A DNA stretch of 64,000 nt from Hymenobacter volaticus. GTDB lineage: Bacteria; Bacteroidota; Bacteroidia; Cytophagales; Hymenobacteraceae. The notes under the pieces were generated by a model. It searched no databases, was not told the origin of the DNA, and worked only from the letters and a program-made list of their open reading frames with translations. Where the stretch lies: the NCBI RefSeq assembly GCF_022921055.1, contig NZ_CP095070.1, positions 1 to 64,000 on the forward strand, in the 5' to 3' direction. The position numbers and the translations under genes were made by a program. Below, piece by piece: positions 51,400 to 58,960 of the stretch (the stretch's first letter is position 1; each line of letters begins with the position of its first letter).

Positions 51400-53463
51400 C
51401 TAAAAGCCTAAAATAGGAATAACAATCTGAAATTCAGCACCTCCTAACTCACCTTTAGGGATAGCTTCAACAGTTCCACCTAAGTCCCGAATAGTATCTC
51501 TAACTATAGTCAGACCTAACCCCGTTCCACTTCCGTAGCCAGTTTCACCCGGAAGCCATATGCTTTTAGGCTCGATATTTTCAATTCCAGGCCCATTATC
51601 AGCGAAACTAATTAATAACCCTGATTCATTTATTTCAGACTTTATACTGATGTTTCTATTGCCAATCTGCCTGTCGCCAAATGCACGCAAGCTATTTACA
51701 ATAAAATTAGCAATTACTGTTTCAAGTGAAGCCGCGCTTCCACGTAAATATGGTTTTCCTTGTGAAAACGAAGTAATAACATTCACATGCCTTTCTGACA
51801 AAATGCTGCTAAAATTTTCAATTGTAGCTAAAATGACCTGATGTACGTCAAGCCTTTGATTGCGCCGCTTATCGCGTTCCACAAAACTTAAGGTCAAGCT
51901 TTGAAAGCCATTCATTAAAGCTGTTTGGGCCAATATAAGCTCGACTGGTGCCTTTAATGAACTTTCGTATTGATCACCTAATATTGTTTTTGCTTTTTTT
52001 TGTATTCTAATTGTATTACGCTCTATCAAATCAATTGGTCGACTTGTCTCATGAGCAAAAACAGCTGACACAATGCCAACAGTACTTAAGGTTCTATATA
52101 AAATCACTTCATTTCTAAGAGCAATTGCTTCATTTTCTCTTGCTTGCTCATACTTACGGAAAGACTTTTCTACAGCAAATTTTTGTGCTGCCGGCAGAGT
52201 GTCAAGTGATTTAACTACTATTTCTCTTTCTTTCTTAACAGATTCTTTGGATTCAACCCGGGAGGATACTCGACGTAATTCTGCTTCTTGTAAACGTTCT
52301 CTAGCCATCCAATCTAGAGCATCTCCAGTAAATTTCTTAAGCTCGTAAAATGCCTCATTTTCAATTATTCCAGTTCTATCCGTCTTTTGAATAAAAACAG
52401 AATTTCCATTTTCAATAGCTACTCGTCCAATTGCGGTATTAGTGCTAGGTCTAAACTCAGGACTTCGAACGCGAGCTAGATTCAAGTTCAACCAATCATC
52501 ACCTGGGTTCCCGTAAGGGGCAACTCTTAGTCCATCAATATAAAGATGAACACCACCAAACTCTCGTAACCACTCACGAACCTCAGATTGAGAAATATTT
52601 CTAGTAGAGAAAGTTTTAGCATCAATTAAGAAAACCCATAAGTCAAACTGAAGCGGTGGTAATAAATAGTGCGCTTTATCGCTTTTTGGTCTTATAGACG
52701 AATGTCCAGCTGCATATAACGTTTTGCCATTAAAATCCTTTACAATAGCAGATGCCATACCATTATTATCGACCTCAGCGTGTAGATGAAATTCACTTTC
52801 CTTAAAATATTTAAATGAAACTAGGTATTCAAGGTCAACAAAGTCTTTAGTTTTGAGTATTGGGTGGAACCCTGATGGATTGTCCCCAAATGGATCAGCA
52901 AGTAATATAATACCACGTGCTAAACGTTTAACATCCATTCTTGTAAGGCGATCTCTGAGATTACTTATTTTTATCTCAGTGCCGTGTTGCTTATTATCAC
53001 AAATTATCTTTTTTATTGTAATACTAACATCATCTACGCGTCTTACTGTGTCAAATTTGCTCCAATCAATCGCGACGTAGTACTCACTAAAAAACTCGGA
53101 TGATGGTCTAGTTAATAATTCTGCATACTCTCCCATTCTAAGAGCTGCTAATCGGCCTAGCCCCTTATTACCTGCTGCAATTCTACCAAGTTTTGTGCGC
53201 TTATTTGTTGATTTTTGTGATTCACCAAGAACTAGCCATCCATCTACAATTTCTTCCTCGGTCATTCCATAACCGTCATCGGAGACTCGTATGTAACCTC
53301 CCGGCTGGTCAATTTCTACCAGTTCAATAGTACAATTGAACGCATCTGCATCATAAGCATTCTTTACTAATTCAAGTATGCCTTGATCAAAACCTATATT
53401 CAACTCTTCTCCTAATCTGCGGAGGATGCTCGTAGCAAATCTGATATGGGCTTTTGTGCTCAT
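51400..53463 (-). CDS. Dual GHKL ATPase: N-terminal MORC/HSP90-like plus C-terminal histidine-kinase-like module
   Basis: 687 residues from ATG 53463. Residues ~5-110 hold a GHKL ATPase with ILELVKNAYDADA (N-box, 29-41), VSDDGYGM and AGNKGLGRLAALRMGE (lid), as in MORC/HSP90-like proteins. A ~350-residue middle follows, then a second ATPase: H-box-like VFAHETSRPIDLIERN with a candidate phospho-His, N-box SLETVIANFIVNSLRAFG, ISFADNGPGI and GTGLGLTIVRDTIRDLGG. No membrane segment, so a cytosolic sensor. Start overlaps the methyltransferase stop (TGATG). Partner of the receiver protein 2 bp downstream. Confidence 0.88.
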   Translation of the reverse strand: MSTKAHIRFATSILRRLGEELNIGFDQGILELVKNAYDADAFNCTIELVEIDQPGGYIRVSDDGYGMTEEEIVDGWLVLGESQKSTNKRTKLGRIAAGNKGLGRLAALRMGEYAELLTRPSSEFFSEYYVAIDWSKFDTVRRVDDVSITIKKIICDNKQHGTEIKISNLRDRLTRMDVKRLARGIILLADPFGDNPSGFHPILKTKDFVDLEYLVSFKYFKESEFHLHAEVDNNGMASAIVKDFNGKTLYAAGHSSIRPKSDKAHYLLPPLQFDLWVFLIDAKTFSTRNISQSEVREWLREFGGVHLYIDGLRVAPYGNPGDDWLNLNLARVRSPEFRPSTNTAIGRVAIENGNSVFIQKTDRTGIIENEAFYELKKFTGDALDWMARERLQEAELRRVSSRVESKESVKKEREIVVKSLDTLPAAQKFAVEKSFRKYEQARENEAIALRNEVILYRTLSTVGIVSAVFAHETSRPIDLIERNTIRIQKKAKTILGDQYESSLKAPVELILAQTALMNGFQSLTLSFVERDKRRNQRLDVHQVILATIENFSSILSERHVNVITSFSQGKPYLRGSAASLETVIANFIVNSLRAFGDRQIGNRNISIKSEINESGLLISFADNGPGIENIEPKSIWLPGETGYGSGTGLGLTIVRDTIRDLGGTVEAIPKGELGGAEFQIVIPILGF

Positions 53464-54818
53464 CAACCTATCTGAATGGGAAGCTCTCGTAATGATGCAA
53501 CAGTTAAATGGCGGCAACGGATGCGTTCATTAAGCCAAGTGTCTGTAGTAGATGTATTGCATTGCGCCTGAAGTCTGAGACAGGATTCTAACGATCCGTT
53601 AAGGGGTTGTATAACAATTAAATGATTTTCTACAGCAACATCTTCGATCTCATCAGTTGCCTCTATTATCGTTGCAACAAGTCGACGAGCATCGGAAGGA
53701 CTAGATGTTCTCCTTACGACTAGAAAAGGAGGTGTATAACATGTTCCTCCATACTTACGGACTGAGGTAAAGGAATCAATAACCATTCTTCCCCATGGCG
53801 GACATGTGAATGCATCAATATAAGGCTTTGCTGGAGCTGATGCGTTTGGAAACCCTACTAATGGATTCCTATGTGGTACAACTGAACCTACACGAATCCT
53901 GAATGCTTCCTCTAACTTACCTAACTCCCAAGGTTCTTGATTGTGGAAGGGCCACCATGCAACAGATTTGATATCTGCTATGTAGTTAGGGTTTATTTTA
54001 AAATACCTTGCATTAGTAAATACGACAAGGAAAACATCAACATCAGCCCAAGAGTCAAATCTGCCAATTGACTCGATATGTTGAATTGGAGCACATGATT
54101 CTACTAAACCTCTCCATCGAGAATATCTCACTCCTGTTCTGAGGACGTCAGGTAGAATACACGCGATAACCTTAATTCCTTCTTTAATAGCGCGTTCAAT
54201 GAAAAGGCTAGCGAGAGAAACTTTTCCAGTTGACCATGTACAATCTAATGATGCATCGTATGGTCCAAAGGGAGGATTTATTATGAGGCAATCTGTGTGA
54301 TGCCACGGAACATTGTCTAAAGCATCCCTTTGATAGATATTAGTGAATAACAATAAAGCATATTCAGGAATAATATCAGGTTGCGCACCTCTTTCCAGAG
54401 CCAGTATAGCTAAACGGCACTTTGTCGCTTCTACAAACTCTTTATGAACATCATAGGCAAATAATCTGCTATTCCAGTGCTTAATAGTTTCCGAAAGCAG
54501 TGGTAAAACAGGCATACAACGAGCACACGCAATTAACAGATTTCCTGCTCCACAAGCTGGGTCTAAAACAGATTCGCCTTTTTCAATATTATCTTTTAAA
54601 AAACCAGCTAATCTTTCTGATAATTCTGAACCCGTAAAAAAAGCACTAGCCTCTTTACGTTCCTCAAGAGTCACATGCTTACGAAGTTCTCGTCCTGCTT
54701 CTCCATCTAGTAGAAGTTTAACTTCGTTTTCTAATTCACTTGATGTGATTCTATCTTTTATATAAAAAGATTTAAGCACCTCTTTCAGCCTTATTAGAAA
54801 TGGTGTGTAATCTTTCAT
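53463..54818 (-). CDS. N6-adenine DNA methyltransferase (type I/IIG-like, no specificity or nuclease domain seen)
   Basis: 451 residues. Motif I SVLDPACGAGNLL (residues 84-95) binds S-adenosylmethionine; motif IV INPPFGPYD (180-188) is the catalytic NPPF of amino-methyltransferases acting on adenine. An N-terminal helical region precedes them, and the C-terminal ~150 residues (WGRMVIDSFTSVRKYGGTC, TPPFLVVRRTSSPSDARR) resemble a target-recognition part. No HsdS or HsdR gene is adjacent. Its stop overlaps the start of the GHKL gene (TGATG), so the operon order is methyltransferase, GHKL, receiver, MBL. It could mark self DNA for a system whose effector is the MBL protein. Confidence 0.88.
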   Translation of the reverse strand: MKDYTPFLIRLKEVLKSFYIKDRITSSELENEVKLLLDGEAGRELRKHVTLEERKEASAFFTGSELSERLAGFLKDNIEKGESVLDPACGAGNLLIACARCMPVLPLLSETIKHWNSRLFAYDVHKEFVEATKCRLAILALERGAQPDIIPEYALLLFTNIYQRDALDNVPWHHTDCLIINPPFGPYDASLDCTWSTGKVSLASLFIERAIKEGIKVIACILPDVLRTGVRYSRWRGLVESCAPIQHIESIGRFDSWADVDVFLVVFTNARYFKINPNYIADIKSVAWWPFHNQEPWELGKLEEAFRIRVGSVVPHRNPLVGFPNASAPAKPYIDAFTCPPWGRMVIDSFTSVRKYGGTCYTPPFLVVRRTSSPSDARRLVATIIEATDEIEDVAVENHLIVIQPLNGSLESCLRLQAQCNTSTTDTWLNERIRCRHLTVASLRELPIQIG

Positions 54819-55202
54819 TAATTATCTTAACAAGTGTCTCGAAGCTTTATTTACGCAAAATACAAGCAAATTATACATTACAGCTACCAGTGCTTTAATA
54901 TAGAGAAGGTATGAATACCTATAGTGACGTTTATCGCCACTATTGTCGCTGAATCATAGTTGCTAGATTAGATCTTTCCAATTGGGCACTCACAGTTACT
55001 AACTCATGGGTGAGCGCTTAACTATAACATAGCTGCTCCAGATAGCACTTTACGAAGTATCTGAAGCTAACTGTTGACTACTGTATATATCACCCCGGTG
55101 GGGGCAGGTCCACATTGTCTATGAAACTGTTATATCAAGCCGCATACTGTCGTTGACTGGGGAAGTTATACTTGACATGGTGTAGTTGTAGTTACTTCCT
55201 TC
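54819..55202. other. Intergenic region between two island loci
   Basis: About 385 AT-rich bp upstream of the methyltransferase operon and downstream of the patatin gene. It contains GGTATGAATACC (54908-54919), a perfect small palindrome, and ATAGTGACG/CGCCACTAT (54921-54943), an imperfect inverted repeat. Both are possible operator or terminator elements near the operon start. No gene. Confidence 0.4.
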
Positions 55203-56507
55203 TTATAGAACTACAGGCCAATATAATTTGACTTGCGCTTCGGTTAAATTTTCAGCGTGGCGGTTAAGCAATGAAAGCTGAATAGATGATAGGGGAGTAA
55301 GGTTAGTACCGATACCGCAGACTATCTGCCACTCTTTAGTTGTAAGGTCACGGGCTTCCAGTGCTAGGTAATCAAGCTGTTGCTCTAGATATGTTGTGAT
55401 TGCATTTCGATGTTCTCTAGGATTGGTGACCCATTCAGGACGTAACTGTCTGGCCTCTATTACTGCCGGTGGAATATTGCCTTGAGCCAAGTTATTGATG
55501 AAGCCAGGAATGCTATTTTTTAATTCCCAGCCCAATGACAAATAGGCAACACACTTACTATTGTCTGTTGCCCGTTGAAACAGATGTGCCATCATCTGCG
55601 AATTTTTGATGCGGTTCATAAACAAATCTACTGTGCGAAGCAGCAGAGCTATCGTATTGAAGTAAGGGCGATTACCCAATGGGCTTAAGCCAGCTCCGGC
55701 ATCTGATACAACAATAGTGTTGCACTCGTAGCGGCTGTTTAACTGTGTGAGTTTCTGCATGCCCTGGTTATCATACACCCCACCGTCAATAAGCTGAGGC
55801 TGGGCATAGACGGTGTCAGCAGGCTCCCGAAAATATTTAAGGTCAATGCTGATAGGCGTAAAAGCAAATGGTACGCAAGAGGAAGCTGTCACTGCCCGCG
55901 CTATTGGGAAATGGGTACCGTCAAAATACACTGGGTGCTGGGCATAAGTATAAGTAGAGTCAGCCATAGAATCTCGCGAAAACGTAAACGGCCGACCTGT
56001 TTGCAGGTTCGAACTGCCAATCGCTAAAACAGGCTTGTCAGGCAACTGCTGCAGCGTTCGTCCTTGGTAGAAAAAAGCATCATAGGCCTTTTCTATTTCT
56101 TGGCTAATAGGAAGCAGCTTAAACTGAAATCGGAGAACAATGTAAAATAAGCCAACCAGCAGAAGTAGGGCTAACGGCGCCCAGCGGGTAAACAGTAGGA
56201 AACCGCATATAACGAGAAGAGCTAGTACAAGTAGCAGAAAACGTATAAACACCCAAGAGCGCAACGCATAGCTAATAATGCTATAGCGGCGTAACTTCTC
56301 TGTCATCCCGGCATGAAACTCTTCGAAGTTTCCCTCATGCAAGCAGTAAGCCGCCCCGGTGATGGAACCACCGGAAATAGTTGAGATAACTTCGATGCTC
56401 GAAAGCAGCCCTAATTCATGCAATTTTTTCAGTGTGCCTAAGTGAAAAGCAGCAGCTCGATAACCACCACCGGATAGAGCCAAGCCAAAACGGCGAACGA
56501 ATGTCAT
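55203..56507 (-). CDS. Patatin-like phospholipase with internal membrane hairpin
   Basis: 434 residues. Oxyanion loop ALSGGGYRAAAFHLG (GGGYRA 13-18), nucleophile Ser48 in STISGGSITGAAY and the catalytic Asp in QLIDGGVYDNQGMQ. Between them, roughly residues 80-130, lie two strong membrane helices (FIRFLLLVLALLVICGFLLF and LALLLLVGLFYIVL). The SGGS form recalls cPLA2-like members. Patatin-type lipases serve as membrane-damaging effectors in several defence systems (for example CapV of CBASS), and the membrane anchor fits that. Downstream of the MBL B gene on the same strand with a 58-bp gap; intact. Confidence 0.87.
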   Translation of the reverse strand: MTFVRRFGLALSGGGYRAAAFHLGTLKKLHELGLLSSIEVISTISGGSITGAAYCLHEGNFEEFHAGMTEKLRRYSIISYALRSWVFIRFLLLVLALLVICGFLLFTRWAPLALLLLVGLFYIVLRFQFKLLPISQEIEKAYDAFFYQGRTLQQLPDKPVLAIGSSNLQTGRPFTFSRDSMADSTYTYAQHPVYFDGTHFPIARAVTASSCVPFAFTPISIDLKYFREPADTVYAQPQLIDGGVYDNQGMQKLTQLNSRYECNTIVVSDAGAGLSPLGNRPYFNTIALLLRTVDLFMNRIKNSQMMAHLFQRATDNSKCVAYLSLGWELKNSIPGFINNLAQGNIPPAVIEARQLRPEWVTNPREHRNAITTYLEQQLDYLALEARDLTTKEWQIVCGIGTNLTPLSSIQLSLLNRHAENLTEAQVKLYWPVVL

Positions 56508-56565
56508 CCTTATTTTATGCTGAATATGTTAGTGAATAAGCGACTACTTATTCCTTTTGAGTTGT

Positions 56566-57621
56566 CTAGCTCAGCACTACCTGCTGGGCGCTCGTGCATG
56601 GAAGAAAGGTCAAGCTGTCTGTAACAAACCTTTGGCAGGAGCCACGCGGTAAGTCACCAGTAGAGTAGATGACGCAGCCTGGAACCGTCTGCTTAAGGCA
56701 CTCTAGCAAGTCCGACCCGGGATGCATGCCATCATTGGAGGCCGCTACCCAGAATCTATTAGCTTCAAACTTTTGCATTCGCGCGGCATTCAGATTGTAG
56801 CGGCTGCCGTGATGAGGCAGTTGTACTAATTGGTAGAGGCTGAGTTGATGACCTCCGTGTTCTATTGACTCAAAAGATGGCTCACTGGCATCGGCTGTGA
56901 ATAGGCATTTATTACCCTGCTCTGTTAACAGTTCCAGTACTACACTGGCTTTGTTATCATGCGAAGGATCTTTGTATTTAGCAATTGCGCGGCAGGGGTC
57001 AGCTCCGGCCTCCGTTTCAGCGAGTAATATTTTCAAGAGGGGCCCCCGAGCTATATCACGTCCAGCTGCTTCCATCATTTGTTTGTAGAATGTTGGGGTC
57101 GGACCCAAAATGCGTAGGTAGACTTGATAAGGCTTCGGTAGTAGCGTAGTACCAGCAAAAGCGTTTCGGTGCGCAATACCGAGTTGTTGCAACTGCTTGT
57201 CAAGGCTGCTGGCCTGCTTTAGTGACTCGGCCAGAAACTGTGCCCTTTCCCAAAGCTGGGAATTCTTGAATATATACCGGGTCTTATCTCGTACTTTTTC
57301 CAAAAGTACGCGACTACCACAAGGACCAATTGGGTTGTTGAAATAAACTGCCTCCACTTGATTGCCCTGCTGGTGAAGCTGCGTTACCAAATGTTCCATT
57401 CCACCCAAATGGTCACTATGCATGTGCGTATTGACAGCAATGATATAAGGTAATGGCTGTAGCGCTCCCTTTATGCAAGCGTTAAAATGGTCAAGAATCA
57501 ACTTGGCATCACCCTTCTTTCCGGCGTCTAAAAAGACTACGTAGTCCCGTGTATGGTCGCGGGCCCAAATGATACTGGCATCGGCCTTATCAAGGCTTAG
57601 AACATCAATGGCAAAGTGCAT
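56566..57621 (-). CDS. Metallo-beta-lactamase-fold hydrolase (island MBL B)
   Basis: 351 residues from ATG 57621 (MHFAIDVLSLDKADASIIWA); an in-frame extension to 57678 looks hydrophobic and unlike the family. Metal motif NTHMHSDHLGGMEH (H66, H68, D70, H71), later LFTADASEPS and LPHHGSRYNLN with further metal ligands. Unlike MBL A it has the full HxHxDH set. A ~100-residue insertion (FKNSQLWERAQFLAESLKQA region) lies between. Substrate unknown. Probably co-transcribed with the patatin gene, and divergent from MBL C, which begins 244 bp away. Confidence 0.82.
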   Translation of the reverse strand: MHFAIDVLSLDKADASIIWARDHTRDYVVFLDAGKKGDAKLILDHFNACIKGALQPLPYIIAVNTHMHSDHLGGMEHLVTQLHQQGNQVEAVYFNNPIGPCGSRVLLEKVRDKTRYIFKNSQLWERAQFLAESLKQASSLDKQLQQLGIAHRNAFAGTTLLPKPYQVYLRILGPTPTFYKQMMEAAGRDIARGPLLKILLAETEAGADPCRAIAKYKDPSHDNKASVVLELLTEQGNKCLFTADASEPSFESIEHGGHQLSLYQLVQLPHHGSRYNLNAARMQKFEANRFWVAASNDGMHPGSDLLECLKQTVPGCVIYSTGDLPRGSCQRFVTDSLTFLPCTSAQQVVLS

Positions 57622-57865
57622 AAGAGCGGGGGCTAATGAATCGAAAATTAGCAAGCCAAGAGCTGCCAAGCAATTCACATACCCGCACTATGTACTGGCT
57701 AGCGAAGCTAGGCTATATAAAGCGCAACGCTACCACCATATAATATATGCCTCACACCTAGCTGCCATATCTTTTAGCAAAAAAGCTAAAATTCATGGCA
57801 AAGCTATTGTCTTTGGGCAACTGAAATATTACTTTGCCTAGCTCTTTATATTATTCACTCCGCTT
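57622..57865. promoter_or_regulatory. Divergent promoter region between MBL B/patatin and MBL C/E2-E1-JAB
   Basis: 244 bp between two divergent start codons, AT-rich toward the plus-strand side (CCATATAATATATGCC near 57736). Both halves of the second locus would be driven from here, which suggests they are controlled together. I could not identify a specific operator. Confidence 0.5.
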
Positions 57866-58960
57866 ATGTCTTCTAAAGCCAAAGAGGTTATTGTACCGCC
57901 AGTAGGCGTGTTCCGGGTAGTTTTTCTCTATGTAGGACAGGGCGACGCAACCATTCTGGTCGTGCCGTACGGCTCGACATTTCGTTACGTGCTACTAGAC
58001 AATAATATTGACCGTAGCGCCGGGGGCATCAACACGGAAGAGCTGCTCAAAGACCTGCTCGACGACGGACTCGACGTGTTTATAAATACGCACCCTCACC
58101 GCGACCACACCGAAGGTATTGAGGCCATCCACGAAACTACTCCAATCAAGGAAATCTGGCACTCAGGGCATAAACCTGGCAAGGACAGCGATAGTGCCTA
58201 TCAGGAAATGCGCCGGGTAATAAAGGATATCGGCCCGGCCAACGAGTTTAAGCTTTTTGGCAGTAATTCGACTAACAAGATTCGTAAGGCTGATGGCAGT
58301 ACGACAGTGACAAAATTATTGGGTGACATTACTTATCAAGTATTGTCGCCCGCCGAATATTTATGCGATGATATTGCTGAAGGTGAGGATAAGGAACGAG
58401 ACCGTAGAATTCATGAGCACTGCGCCGTTATTCGGTTTTCCTATGGCAACCCCACGCGGCATATTCTGATGACAGGCGATGCTGACCGCGTGGCTTGGGA
58501 AGAACACATTATGCCCTACCATCAGACAATGGTCAAGGCTGACGTACTAAGCGCGGTACATCACGGCTCGCGCACGTTCTTCAAGTACCACGGCGACGAC
58601 GAGGATGTGTATGAAACTCACATTGAAACCATCGCACCGGAGTACGTGATAGTTAGCGCCCCTAAGCAGGACGAGAGCCGTCATAAGCACCCACATGATG
58701 ATGCAATGGACTTGTACGAAGAGCATGTCAGCGACCCGGCCAACGTGTTACACTCCGGCAAAAACAGGGAATCATTTATCGTAGACATTCACCCTGATGG
58801 CAACTGGACGGTAACTCCTGACCAGGAACTATTAGATGCCTACGGGTACGACAATGACGGAGGGGATGGCAGCAAAACCAGCGGCCGAAGCGCGTCGGTT
58901 AGTTCCTCGCGTCCGGGCACCCGTTTGGATAAACAACCTATGGGAACTGAGCATGAGTAA
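57866..58960 (+). CDS. Metallo-beta-lactamase-fold hydrolase with disordered tail (island MBL C)
   Basis: 364 residues. MBL core: FRVVFLYVGQGDATILVVPY, VLLDNNID, metal motif NTHPHRDHTEGIEA (H76, H78, D80, H81), ILMTGDADRVAWEE and SAVHHGSRTFFKYHG. The last ~45 residues (after DQELLDAYGYD) are Gly/Ser-rich and look disordered, ending GTEHE rather than a di-glycine. The gene overlaps the start of the E2-E1-JAB gene by 8 bp, so it is translated together with it. MBL hydrolases next to E2/E1/JAB modules are, as I recall, a known arrangement in surveys of prokaryotic ubiquitin-like systems. It could be effector, signal-processing enzyme or conjugation substrate. Confidence 0.84.
   Translation: MSSKAKEVIVPPVGVFRVVFLYVGQGDATILVVPYGSTFRYVLLDNNIDRSAGGINTEELLKDLLDDGLDVFINTHPHRDHTEGIEAIHETTPIKEIWHSGHKPGKDSDSAYQEMRRVIKDIGPANEFKLFGSNSTNKIRKADGSTTVTKLLGDITYQVLSPAEYLCDDIAEGEDKERDRRIHEHCAVIRFSYGNPTRHILMTGDADRVAWEEHIMPYHQTMVKADVLSAVHHGSRTFFKYHGDDEDVYETHIETIAPEYVIVSAPKQDESRHKHPHDDAMDLYEEHVSDPANVLHSGKNRESFIVDIHPDGNWTVTPDQELLDAYGYDNDGGDGSKTSGRSASVSSSRPGTRLDKQPMGTEHE

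Noticed and set aside
55985..56015. GGTTCGAACTG stretch resembling a tRNA T-arm
   Set aside because: It lies inside the intact patatin gene and no acceptor stem or anticodon arm can be formed around it.
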